A stretch of DNA of 64,000 nucleotides from Pyrocephalus nanus (taxonomy: Eukaryota; Chordata; Aves; Passeriformes; Tyrannidae), in NCBI GenBank assembly GCA_038380795.1, contig CM076260.1, forward strand, positions 81,443,843 to 81,507,842, in the 5' to 3' direction. The notes below the pieces were generated by a model. The model worked only from the letters and a program-made list of their open reading frames with translations. It made no database searches and was not told the origin of the DNA. Positions 12,990 to 23,822 of the stretch are shown piece by piece (positions within the stretch are counted from its first letter, which is position 1; every line of letters begins with the position of its first letter). Position numbers and translations under genes: made by a program.

Positions 12990-13690
12990 GAGACAGGGTG
13001 ATTTTGGTATTAATGATGTGGATCAGGCATCTGAAATGGAGAAGAACAAAATAGCGAATAAGGTAAGTTCTTAAGTAAATGAAAGGGTAGGAATGCCAGA
13101 GAGTCAAATGAACAACATGATGACAGATGAAATATTGTCTATAAGGTGATAATGCAGATCCTAAGCACTTATTTGTACAAGTCAGATGGGTTCAGTTTCC
13201 TAATTTACTGTGAATGCTGTGGAATGAAGATCTGTAGAACAGTGGTCAAAAAAAACCCCCAAAGCAACAAATAAGATATTATAGTGTAAAAGGACGGGAC
13301 AGACTGCCCTTCTGAAAGCATTATAATGTCAGTGATGTGCCCTAGCTCAATCCTGGTCAATCTATTTGAAAAAGAGATAAACAAGATATAGAAATAGGTG
13401 ATGAAAATTACCAAGAGCATGGCACAATTTCTGTGATGAGAGATTGCCAAGACTGAGATTGTCTCACTTGGGAAAGAGATGAATTTAAAAAGGTATGACA
13501 AGATGATATAAAATATCGAATGCTATATGGAAAAAAGTAGGTATTTTTCTTTACTGTTACATTTTCTCTTAATACAGGAAAAATCAAGTCTTCAATAAAA
13601 CTGAAAGTCAAACAATATAACCCTAAGGGGGAAAGAAAATATTCAAAATTTAGTAGCTGAACTCACTGCCACTGAGCTTTAAGTTTTAGC
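12990..13690 (+). mobile_element. Ancient CR1 fragment with decayed reverse-transcriptase trace
   Basis: The 5' part, 12991-13062, reads in one frame ...FGINDVDQASEMEKNKIAN. This lines up with the conserved stretch near the end of CR1-type reverse transcriptase, of the form IND-L-D-K/E-G-I-E...SKFAD. At the DNA level 'attaatgatgtggat' matches the corresponding CR1 words. Downstream, 13390-13530 follows the order of the CR1 3' region: a 'gagagattgccaagactgagatt' like block, then 'cacttgggaaagagatgaa', then 'aggtatgacaagatgatataaaat'. Near 13650 'ctgaactcactgccact' corresponds to the 'gaactcattgcca' block. Order and spacing fit a plus-strand copy with internal deletions. It has stops throughout and is clearly dead. 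It is older than the other CR1 pieces here, and its boundaries are approximate. Confidence 0.6.
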
Positions 13691-15504
13691 TCAGTGTAGG
13701 CACCATTTAAGCACATCTGTAGATAAGGAGAACAGGCATCATTTCTGTGGTAGTTTAGACATCTTTCACATTGCAGAGAGACCCTAAACATCTTTGCTGC
13801 CCTTTTGCGGTAAATATAGTAAGTAATTTATAAAATCATTGTGTTCTCCAGTCACAAATTAACTTATTCACTAATGAAGACAGACTTCTCACTGTGGACA
13901 AGGTTTTTCATAATTATCTACTTTGAATATTCCTGCTCTTTGGTTCCTTAAGAAATATTCATTTAAGTCTTTGTGCTGTGAGAGACAAGAGGTGGAGTTG
14001 GAAGAACAATTGAGCCCAACCAACTTCTACTCCTGCCTTTTCATGTTCCTAAAATATGCATCACTGTACAACATTACATAGTGTACTGATGTAAAAATGT
14101 GATTAACTATAAAAGGGAATGCACTCATTTAATTGCTAAAATTATAACATTAAATTTGAGGAACAATGGAGAGAAAAAATATGTTTCCCACTTCCAAGGT
14201 AAGTAGGAGAAATAAGCTTCATGTCATCACCATATCACAACAAAATATAAAAATAAATGAAAAATCAGTGCCCAGGTTAGAAGAGACAGTCTGGATAGCC
14301 TTGTAAGAGATGTATATTCTTATTGAAAGATAAATGGCCCATTTGAAGAAGGGATCTGCAATTTAAAAGGCTGCTAGAGAAATTTCTGATTTACTATATA
14401 ATATCACTGAGCAAAGAAAGGTCTTAAAAGCCTGACATGCAGATCACTGAGAACGGTCTGATAATCACCCTTCAACAAGTAGTGGAAAAGTTCATGTGAT
14501 TTATATTGTTGTGAGAAACTTTTGGCTTATTATGAAATGACAGAGATGCTGCCAGAAGAGCATATAGAATGAAGTGCAAAGGAAATGAAAATATGGGAGA
14601 TTAGTTTCTGAGACTGAAGCACATTCATTGAGAGGGAAAAGAAGATGTTAATATAAATGAAAAACAATTTAGAGATTTAGTCCCATTCACATGCTGAGAA
14701 AACATTGAAGAAAATTGATTTGGGGAATCTATTTAAAAAATGTGAAAAGAAAAAACCCTCCAAAAGTATGGTGACAATAAAACAAGTTCACATTTCTTTC
14801 TGCAAACACACAGAGAACTGAGAAAAGGTTGGAACAGAGAAAAACATGTAACCCACAAATGACAACAAATGGAATTTCTTTAGAATCACTTCCTTCATGT
14901 GGAAAGAAAGAAAACACTGGCATGTCCCAAAGCTTATATTCGACTCAGTCCTGATAAAAAATCTTTGAAGGTAACTAGAAAGGAAGTTCAAGGAGTTATT
15001 GAGTCATAAAAATTTTAGATAGCAAACTAAACCCCAAAGGTTTCAGAAGTGACATTTTCATAACTAACACTCTTCTTCTCAAAGATAATATAAACTGAGC
15101 AGAGGGGAGCAGAAGAAATAAAAGAGAAAGTATCAGTACCTTTTAGCATGCTACTTATTCATTTAAAGTTACTCCAAATACCTATTCTTTTTAAAAAGTG
15201 TTCTTTTTGTAACAGGGCTGCTTATTGTCTTTTTCAGAAGAAAACTGTTGAGAAGTTCACTGCAAAACCACATAAATATATATGAAATCCTTTTCTCCAC
15301 AGTAGTAAACAAGTCGGTATGTAACAAAGAGCAGTCTGATGGGCAAGTCAATTCTGCTACAGACGTGTACTTGCAAAGCTTTGGGATTACCCAATACATT
15401 GCCCTGGAGAGGACAATAAGTCTGGTGAGAATGAAGTCAGAAGTGTCATTAAGGACTGTGCTTGGACTGTATGAAGGGATAGTATTTTCTTTTGTCTCGA
15501 TATC
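13691..15504. other. Unique AT-rich non-coding sequence, no gene seen
   Basis: No gene or repeat could be supported. Short open frames on both strands lack recognisable domains. A faint CR1-like phrase near 13995-14030 was considered and not accepted. Confidence 0.55.
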
Positions 15505-15571
15505 TTGGGCATTTGACTAGATTATCATTAATGGCCCCTTCCAGCCCAAACCATTCTATGATTCTATGATC
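15505..15571 (+). mobile_element. CR1 LINE 3' tail
   Basis: The plus strand reads 'gactagattatcattaatgg', then 'ccccttccagcccaaacc', then 'attctatgattctatgat'. This is the diagnostic terminal sequence of CR1, including two copies of its 8-base terminal repeat ATTCTATG. Only the last 60-70 bases are recognisable. CR1 is normally severely 5'-truncated, which fits. It gives the reading direction of the insertion with little doubt. Confidence 0.92.
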
Positions 15572-18262
15572 TGTTAGGGATGACTCTGTGAATAATGTGA
15601 AAGAGCAATGAATGCTGAAGAGATGACAGTCTCTGAGATTTCTAGCTTAAACTCTGTCCTGAAATACTTTGAGTTCTGGAATGTGGAATATTATTTTTTA
15701 TTAAAAATATCTTCTCTAAATATAAAACAGGACATGTATTACATCACTAAAATTACTTCAATTTGAAGCTTAAATTATTGTTAAAGAGTTTCTTAGTTTT
15801 AATCTGCTCAGAAAAGCAACTTGGCATGTTTATTCCAAAGTAATTGTAATGAAAAATCCTCAATAGATGACAGTGTAAGATGACCATACAGAAATGAAAA
15901 AATATAAAAAGTAGAGATAAGATTTTTTTGTTGTTGTAAGAAATGTGCATTTTTTTTCAACCAGATCCCATTTTCCTTTATACTTTTTTGTGACTATTGA
16001 GCTTTTGGAAAAACGGAACATTAACATTAGCAGTGCTGGCTTGGTGACTTTAGGGAGACAAGTTTTAGGCACATTTCAGTCCACTTGCTTCCTTATGCCA
16101 AAATTGCCTGGCTAATTCCTCTAGCTGAGGCTTGGCAGATCTGATGAAACATGACAGCAATATTAAAAAAAAAAAAAAAAAGAAAAACCATACACAAAAA
16201 AACTCACAAACAAACAAAACCAAAACAAATACAAAACAAAACCACAAACAAACAAACCAAAACCAAAAAACCCACAGCTTTTTCTAAATGTCTTTTAGAT
16301 TTGTGTAGTTATGCAGATACTCTTGATCTGAAGCCAATGCAAATACCAGCAGTGCAAAACCAGCTGATCAGAACGTAACTTCCTTCTTCCAGCACTGGAG
16401 CTCTTTCCACCTTGCTGGTAGGGTAACGCCATTGCTCAAACACTGCTGAACCCTAATTGTGCATTAGATCCGAGAGTTTAAGAGGTCCTCTGATATTTTG
16501 AAGACTGATTATCTGCTTATGTATTTTCTTTGAATAGAATACCCTTCCCAACCCTGGTATTTAAGTAGGAACTTAGAGCACTGCTCTATGTAGGTTAGTA
16601 ACCTCTTTTTCTAGGAGTTGTAAAAATTCATATTCTAGTTTCTGTCTTTATATGTTAAAGAAAGTTTCTCTCTGGCTTCTGCTTGTTAGTGTTTGTCTTC
16701 TTCACTGGAGCGTGAAAGGTTTTATTCCTTTTTTTTTTTTTTTTTGGTGAAACTATGTTCAGCAACAATGGTGTTTCTCATTAGCCATATCAACATGTAC
16801 TTTGAGTCTTTTAAATCTCTTGGGCATAAAGCTGTTTTTCAATGAGGGGTTCATTTATGCATCCTGTCAAAGCAAGTATTTCCTCTCAATGCAGTGCTTT
16901 CAGACAGTGTAGAAAATTCCAGAGCTGCTCTTCAGTTAGGGTGAAGAAAAACAAGCAGCTCAGTCCTACTCTCAATGTGCCCATGTTATTCATTTCTTAC
17001 CTAAAATGACTCTTTTCTAAAATGACTTACTTCTTATACGGAAATCTTTTTCTCAGAATTTAATTTTCCTACCCGTGAACCTGTCGTGCTGTTATAGTCC
17101 AGAAATGGACACAATATTCCTTCAGAGTACAAAGGTATTATTATACCTGTGGTAATATTTTCTACTTTATTACATTTATCTGTGTTTCCCTCTTAGGTCA
17201 TTATTTTGTTTTGGTGTGACTGGCATTAGTTATCATATACCTGTTCACCCTGGCAGTATGCTGGCTTTCCTCAGGTTCTTGATTTCTTGTAGGTATCGCC
17301 TTCCTAAAGGGTGGTCCTTTGATAGCCACTGCACGTGGCTTGGGGGATGAGAGGTCCTGAAATGGACTTTGTGAAGTGAATGTGTTCACTTGAGCCTTAC
17401 TTTCTAGCTGTAACTGAGGCATGACTAGGGCAAAAATACATGTCTGGTAATTACTGCATTTACTTTGAAGAAGCAGGGAACTTATAAGCCACAGACTTAA
17501 TGAACATGTTGCTGTTTAGCTGGTGGGGCAGCTGTGCTGCTCATACTGACCTTCTATTTTCATTATTACTTTTCCTTTATAATATTTCATGGACTCTTTC
17601 TCCATTCAGATCTCCATAAGGATGATGTACTATAGTTAATATAATATGTACAGAAAACAGTCCTGTACTGTAGCTTAACAGGCAACAACCAAAAGTAATT
17701 GAAGTAACAGCTCCATAGTTAAGAAAGTGTAAATTCTGACAAATGTATCTGTATCTATATCTCTACAAGCATTTTTAATTCAGTGCAGTTGTGAATCTAG
17801 CTGTCTTTTAAACACAATAATCTACAAATTATACAACTAAATATACAAGTTATAGACAGGAGTAACTAGGCACTTGGTTTCCCCCCCCTTTCTTTTTAAC
17901 TCCTACCTTTACTTTTTTACTCCAACATTTTAAAAGAGATAATAGAATGAAATTTTTAAATAAAATATAAAAGCTCAACAATGACATTTGTATTTCCTTT
18001 ATCTTAATGTTCAAAGCAGGTAGTTGGCATTATTTCAAGCTTCCTTTCTTTTATGGTCTCTCTGCACTTACTCTGTAGGCAAAAGTCAGCTTCATGGTTT
18101 GCATATTTAATGCATATTTAATCATGTATTTAATGGGTTCCAGACCCCAAAAGATTAAGATGCTTTAGGTAGGACTTTAGTGGGACCTATATTCTTAAAT
18201 CCAAATCTTCAGTCCTCAGAATCATCAAAAAATTTGTCAACTGAGGGACTGCTCTGATAGGC
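15572..18262. other. Unique sequence with A-rich and T-rich tracts, no gene seen
   Basis: This contains the A-rich/CAAA tract at 16165-16274, a T17 run at 16729-16745 and a short C run near 17881-17889. No gene is supported. The minus-strand frame 16065-16247 is just the antisense of the A-rich tract. Confidence 0.55.
16165..16274. repeat. A17 run followed by (CAAA/CAAAA)-rich low-complexity tract
   Basis: A run of 17 A (16165-16181) is followed by about 90 bases made almost only of A and C, in CAAA, CAAAA and ACCAAA units. It may be the decayed poly(A) tail of a retroposed sequence, but no recognisable body lies upstream. It creates spurious Lys/Thr/Asn-rich frames on one strand and Phe/Val/Cys-rich frames on the other. 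Confidence 0.92.
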
Positions 18263-18881
18263 TATAGTGGGTTGACTTTGGCTGGATGCCATGTGCCCAC
18301 CCTCCTCAGCAGGATCAGGAAGAGGAATATAACAAAAGGCTCCTGGTTTGAGATAAGGACAGGGAGAGATCACTCACCAGTTGCCATCATGGGCAAAACA
18401 GACTGGATTTAGGGAAATTAGCTTAATTTATTACCAAACATATCATAGTAGGCTAGTGAGAAACAAAACTAAATCTTAAAAACAGCTTCCCCTCACCCCT
18501 TCCTTCTTCCTGGAAACAATTTCATTTCTAAATCCCCTACCTCCTCCCTCCTCAGCAGTGCAGTGGAATGGGAATGCTCCAATGCCTAAAGGACCTCCTA
18601 CCTCTCCTTTTTCGCTGACCTTGATGTCTGCAGAACTGTTGTCCTCACATATTCTCAACCTTCTCTTCTCTGGCTGAAATTGCACAGGATTGGGTTTTTT
18701 TCTTTCTCAACCCTGTTATTCCAGAGGTGCTACCACTGTTGCTGATGGGCTCAGCCTTGGCCAGCAGCAGGTTCATCTTGAAGCTGGCTGTCATTGGCTC
18801 TGTCAGACACAAGGAAAGCTTCTAGCTTTCTGTAGAAGAGAAAACACGCCTTTAGACCCCTGCTGCCAAAACCTGGCCACA
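18263..18881 (-). mobile_element. Endogenous retrovirus LTR, avian, minus strand
   Basis: Read on the minus strand, the element starts near 18881 with TGTGGCCAGGTTTTGGCAGC. It continues through a block ending in 'gcccatcagcaacagtgg' and ends near 18263 with 'gccaaagtcaacccacta'. I recognise this order from a widespread avian LTR family. The plus-strand words 'gttgagataaggacagggag' (here 'tttgagataagg') and 'agatcactcaccag' are characteristic of it. A minus-strand AATAAA poly(A) signal lies at 18432-18427, about 165 bases from the 3' end, as expected for R/U5. No retroviral coding sequence lies beside it, so it is probably a solo LTR. The terminal TG/CA at the 18263 end is mutated and no target duplication was found. 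The exact family name is not claimed. Confidence 0.82.
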
Positions 18882-20017
18882 CAAATCCAGTATGTAGGCA
18901 GAGCTCTGTGCATCAGTAGTTGCTGGAGGAAGAGACAGTATCACTTCTTTGGGATGTGAAGTAATGTTTATAGGATGCTTTAACCACACCTTCTATGTCC
19001 CAGGAAAGTGCCCAAGGAAAGAAAAAACTATTTAAAAGGAAAAGGCAGATGAAAGAGAAGGGAACAGTGTGTTTGTAAATTTTCATTTCTTTCTATGGAA
19101 ACAAATCTATATTTCGGAAGTGGCAAATGTAAAAAAGCTACCAAAGTATATGAGATAGAAGAGCAGATTAGATGACCCTAAACAATTGGGTTTAGTAATG
19201 ATTTCAGGATAAAGTGATGAAATTTAAAGCTGTGCTTGGAAACAGAGATCAATATTTTTGAAATGGGGACTGACATATAGTCCAAACTTTACTTCCTGAA
19301 AATGGACTTTGTGTGCATTTTACATAAAATCATAACCAGATTAAAAAAAAAATTGATTATGGGAGCAGATAAAAGGAAATCCAGTCCCTCCCTGCACTTT
19401 TTGGATATCACTAATTTTGGCTGGTTCTCCATGTGGTGAGATTTTTAGGAAACATGGGACAGAATCAACAAGAGGGAAATAAGCAATCCCTCCTCTGTCA
19501 ATGGAGTAGAGCCTATGCAGTGCTAGCAGTCTCCCAGGGAGGGTTCAGATCCCTTTCTCTGGTCACTTTTTAAGCATAAAGCTGATCTCCTTCAGTTTCG
19601 AGAGAATAGGACTAAATTAAATTTAGGAAAGAGGATGGACATGCATGGATGATCAGAGTTGCATCAGATTGTTTTTAAATACCTGCTTCCCCTATTCTTT
19701 CTCCTCCCACTTTTGCCCTCTCCCTTCTGTTTAGTTGTGTGGATGCCAGAGCCATAGACGCCCCACCATGCAGTGCAATAGAAGAGGCAAGTGTGTTATA
19801 CTAAAAATGTTTAAACTCCAAGATTAAGCAGACAACCATCTAGAAATAGGCAACAAAGAAAAAATCTTCACAGAAAGTAGACTTCACAGCCTCCTTTTCC
19901 TCTCCTATCCCTAGACTTTTGACAACACAGGTGCTTCTGTCTATCTGGAAGATTGAAACATTTCTTTTAAAGAACTGAGCATAGAAAAATCTGATTTTAT
20001 ACAAAATGCTCTCTCAG

Positions 20018-20270
20018 TAGGTGGGAGACCTGGGTTAAATTTCCCCAATAAATAGAAGACATTAGGCTTTATACTTGCTCTGCTCTAGAAGTCTGCTTTA
20101 ATCATAAGGCTACAGACATCTAATTCAGGGCCCTTGATTTGTCTGTTTGATGCTGCAGTGCTCTAGACTGTAGTACACTTTTATCTCCACGTCCTGGTGG
20201 CTCCTTGTGCTCCATTTCCACTCTGTCAGCTCCTCAGTTATTGTGTTTGTGCAACGGGAATAACCCTCCA
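20018..20270 (+). mobile_element. Possible ancient tRNA-derived SINE (MIR-like), broken
   Basis: 'Aggtgggagacctgggtta' followed by 'aatttccc' resembles the tRNA-type B-box region of amniote MIR-like SINEs (normally gtgggagacctgggttcaaatcc). About 210 bases downstream, 'cctcagttattgtgtttg' followed by 'caacgggaataac' resembles the SINE core words 'cctcagtttcc...tgtaaaatgggaataa'. The order and strand agree. The spacing is longer than in an intact copy, which implies an insertion or chance similarity in one half. This identification is tentative. Confidence 0.35.
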
Positions 20271-20348
20271 AAACTTAGAATTTTAGGTTTTCTGAAATTT
20301 TTCTTATCCTTGATGCTGTAGAATCGATAAAGGGAAGAAAAATGGAGG

Positions 20349-20385
20349 AAAAAAAAAAAACAAAACAAAACAAAACAACAACAAC
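20349..20385. repeat. A12 run with (CAAAA)n and (CAA)n
   Basis: Twelve A residues are followed by CAAAA repeats and then CAA repeats. This is simple-sequence DNA, possibly grown from a poly(A) tail. Confidence 0.95.
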
Positions 20386-21234
20386 TAAACATAGCAGAGC
20401 TGATATGAAACAGTTCTTTGCTGTACCTTTTAGTCCTAAAACAGTAGTCATGGTGTAACAGTGGAATCCACTAAAAATCTACTTTGCTTTGACTTTTGAT
20501 CCAGTGCGGGAATTATCCCAGTATTTTTTATTTTGAAGCCCATGGCATTTCAGGTAATTCTGATTGCATTTTCACTTTAATCCTTTTTCCATCAAACTCA
20601 GGAATGGGTGGAGTTTTCTGATTGTTCTGTTTGGCTTTTTATTTTTTAAATGCAAGAAATAAAGAAAAAGGAAACAAAAAGGATCAAAGATGTTTAACCT
20701 AATACTAGCCTGAGTCATTCAAGTCTGCACTGTTCTCTTCAACTGAAATGGAAAAGTAAATGAAAGGCACTTCTCAAGATTCGACTCCCACTTTAGCAAC
20801 AGAGAGATGAAAAAGTCTTAGCTAGAGTTACTAATAAAGTTATTCCACTGGGAATTTTAAAAGAAGGACAGAAGAGCAGGTTCATATATTAAGTTTGTAC
20901 TTAGGCAAACGTCTATTAAAATTAAAGGGAGAGCTCCCTAGGCCTGAGAGAACTAGAGCTCATTAGAGGGTATAATTTATAGTTTCTTAGTATGGGTTAA
21001 GTTTCCAAGTTTCCATAAATGATCTAGAGCCAAGAAAATATTTAAGACATACCCTTCAGTTGCCAGGAATGGCAGCCAGACTCAGAGAAATCTTTCCATC
21101 TCTGGCCGCATGCCTCAACCTCCGGACATCAGCAGTAGAAATCTCTGTTACACACCAGGCGTGAGGGCTGAGAAGCTGAGACGACACCATTGACACAGCA
21201 GCTGCATAAGACCATGGAAAGTGTGCTGCAGGTC

Positions 21235-21961
21235 TGCGGTGAAGTGGTGACAGCAGGAGGCTGCAGGGGTAGCCTCTGAGGGAAGAAGTCTTGGCTGCCC
21301 CAGGAAGGACACAGCCATGACAGCCAACACACCCACCTCAAGGCAAAGCTGATCCCATCACCCAAGCTGGTTGTGCCTCTGAAAAAACATATTAATGAAA
21401 GGTCATAAAGTGTTGGACAGGCAGAGGAGGAGAGGAAAAAAACAAGAGTGATAACCAACAGAAGTCACACCAGGTCAGAGGAGAAGATGCTTCAAGTGCA
21501 GAAACAGAGTTTTACATTCTGAGACTATGGCCATCAAGGACCTATTCTGGAGCAGGGCTATCCTGGACAACTGCAGCCCGCTCTGGAGCAGGGGAAGAGT
21601 GTGAGGAGAAAAATGTGGTAGAGAGAAATGTTTATTAATGATCAAGGCCACCCTCTGTGCCACTCGGCAAAAGAGAGAGGAGTTGATAGTGAAGGAACGC
21701 AATGAACCCTGGGAAAGGGATGAGGAAATATATTGCTTAAATGTTTGTCTTTTTGTTTCTCACTATCTTCATCTCATTCAACTGTCAATTAATTATATTA
21801 TTTTCTCTATGCTGAGCCTGTTTTGCCCCTGATGGTAGCTGGTAAGCAGTCTTCCTGACTTTATCTCAGCCCACAAGCTTTCTCCTCCTATTTTCTCCTC
21901 CTGTGCCCCTGAGGAGGAGGAGTGAGTGAGCAATTTAGTGGACCAAGACTAGTATACCACA
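21235..21961 (+). mobile_element. Endogenous retrovirus LTR, plus strand, related to the 18.3-kb LTR
   Basis: This follows the same landmark order as the minus-strand LTR at 18.3-18.9 kb, but on the plus strand. The landmarks are TG near 21235, 'ggctgcaggggtagcctctg', 'gctgatcccatcacc', 'gcctctgaaaaaacatatt', 'ctctggagcaggggaagag', 'tttgtttctcact', 'gcctgttttgcccctgatgg', 'tttatctcagcccac', 'tgaggaggaggagtgagtgag', and an end at about 21961 in ACCACA. The copy is diverged. No poly-purine tract or retroviral coding trace precedes it, so it is probably a solo LTR. Boundaries are estimated from the family pattern, and no convincing target duplication was seen. Confidence 0.72.
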
Positions 21962-22017
21962 CATGGTCAGTGAAACATGTGCATGAAAATCCTCAGCCAA
22001 ATCTGGGTTCCTCAGAA

Positions 22018-22474
22018 TAGGAGAGAGAGAGAGTTACTGTAGAGAGTCCAGAGGCCACCAAGATATTGGAGGGACCAAAACTTCACTCCAACGTGAAAAA
22101 GTTCCAACCATGAGAAGAGAAGGCTCAGGGGAATCTTACCATACCTGAAGGGAGGGTGCAAAGAAGATAGAACCAGGCTATTTGCAGTTGAGCCCTTGAT
22201 AGGACAAGATGCAATTGGGCACACACTGAAACATAGGAGGTTCCCTCTGAACATCAGGAAAGACTTTTTTTCACTGTGAGGACAGTGATGCCCTGGCACA
22301 GGTTGCCCAGACAGGTTGTGGAGCTCTATCCTTGGAGTCAGATATTAAAAAACTATCTGGACATGGTCCTGGGCACATGGCTCTAGATGACCATGGTGGA
22401 GATGAGAAATGGACTTGGATGACATGACTTCCAGAAACTCCTTCCAACGTCAATCAGTCTGTCATTCTGTATAA
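22018..22474 (+). mobile_element. CR1 LINE 3' fragment, well preserved
   Basis: The plus strand follows the avian CR1 consensus over about 450 bases. Recognisable blocks are 'gagagttactgtagagagtc', 'gaagagaaggctcagggg', 'atacctgaagggagggtgca', 'aggaggttccctctgaacat', 'caggttgcccagacaggttg', 'tctggacatggtcctgggca', and the terminal 'ccttccaacgtcaatcagtc' with 'attctgt'. Gaps are present, for example after 'aggccaccaagat'. It has the normal 5' truncation and no intact reading frame. It begins only about 56 bases after the end of the plus-strand LTR. Confidence 0.95.
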
Positions 22475-23789
22475 ATGCCAAAAGGTGAAAAAGACAATTT
22501 TACCTTTCCTAAAAATAGAAAGGTGACAGGACACAAAATCCTCATGATAGGTTATGATAGAAACTCAACAGAAAGGCATTGTTATAGGAAAGAAATGTTG
22601 AACTACAATTTAATTGAAATATCTGCAGTCTACACTGATTAACTCAGGAGAAGTTATAAATGCAATGATTTTCCACAACTTTATTTAAAATTATGAAAGA
22701 AAAATGAAGGGATGAAAATGGTCATTCTCACATTGATGGGACATTCAAATACTATTTCCAATTTAGCCAAGAGAAGTGGTATCTGTCACTTTGAAAATCT
22801 GTAATTCATCATCTACAACTATGTTTCATCTGCTTCTTCCTAATTTACATGACAAGCTGATAACAGAACTTAGTCATCATTACTGAATATGCTTTAACTT
22901 TTATATAGTCTTCATAATTTTATCTAACATGAATATTAAACTAAATGAACTATAATTTCTTTGCTCATATAATGTACCAAATGAGTAATTTAGTTCATCA
23001 AACTATCAATTATTTCATACAGTATTACTAGATGTCACCCCTCTATAACAGTTTTTTTTCTTTCAACACATTTTTTGTCACCAAAGTAGAAAACAAAACG
23101 AAGTAACACATTCCAGTTGTCGCTAACCTTTCACATTGCACTGCAATCTCACAGTAACTCTTCCTTTTTTTGATTCCTAGGCTTTCTGTTATTTCCCACT
23201 TTCATACAATTACATAAATCATGTGTTCACTTAGATACACCACTGATTGAAATTACATGACCTGTGTTTATTAAATTCATTTTGAAAGCAGAGCTTCTGC
23301 AAGCTTGCACACGAGTACTGCACAACAGACCTGCTTTCCTCCATCTTCATTTCATTAGTCTTCCCATCCATAACCCTGCCATCAGTAGACTATAATTTTT
23401 ACCTGTATTTTTAAATCACATACACTTTTTTTCTCTCTCATTGATTTCTACATGGAACTTGTCTAGACTCCAGCTTCCAAAGCCCGCCTCTTTAAATACT
23501 TGGGTATAAGTCTGCATGAGCAGTTAGACATCTAATAAAATACTGGCATTTTCAAGGCTATCATTTCAGATGTATATTTTGTTTTGGAATATTTTTGAAA
23601 ATCTATGCAGGTACTGATGTTGCCTCATAACTAATTAGTTGCTTGGAGACTTAGTTCAAAACTAAAAGCAAGTGGGACAAATTAGTGGTGAAGGATGTAT
23701 CGGGTAAGTGAGTCCTAATTCACTGGCGTGCTGAGATTAAGCTTGCAAAAAGCTGCTGCAAAACTTAAGATCAGAAGAATTTATGGAAT

Positions 23790-23822
23790 AAATATAATAT
23801 ATGATAGGATATATTATAATTT
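23790..23822. repeat. AT-rich inverted repeat (hairpin)
   Basis: The arms ATAATATAT (23794-23802) and ATATATTAT (23809-23817) are perfect complements around the loop GATAGG. With a single-base bulge the stem extends through AAAT/ATTT on the outside. AT-only stems like this often arise by chance in AT-rich DNA. Confidence 0.8.

Larger units (their letters stand above)
18882..21234. other. Sequence between two inverted LTRs; no gene seen
   Basis: No gag, pol or env trace is visible between the two LTRs, and their opposite orientation also argues against a single provirus. The interval holds a probable old SINE (20018-20270) and an A/AAAAC tract (20349-20385). The last 170 bases before the second LTR (21065-21234) are GC-richer and could be extra LTR or unrelated sequence. 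Confidence 0.5.

Noticed and set aside
13995..14030. Possible minus-strand CR1 end ('gttggaagaacaattgagcc').
   Set aside because: Only a few words match and neither side continues the family pattern.
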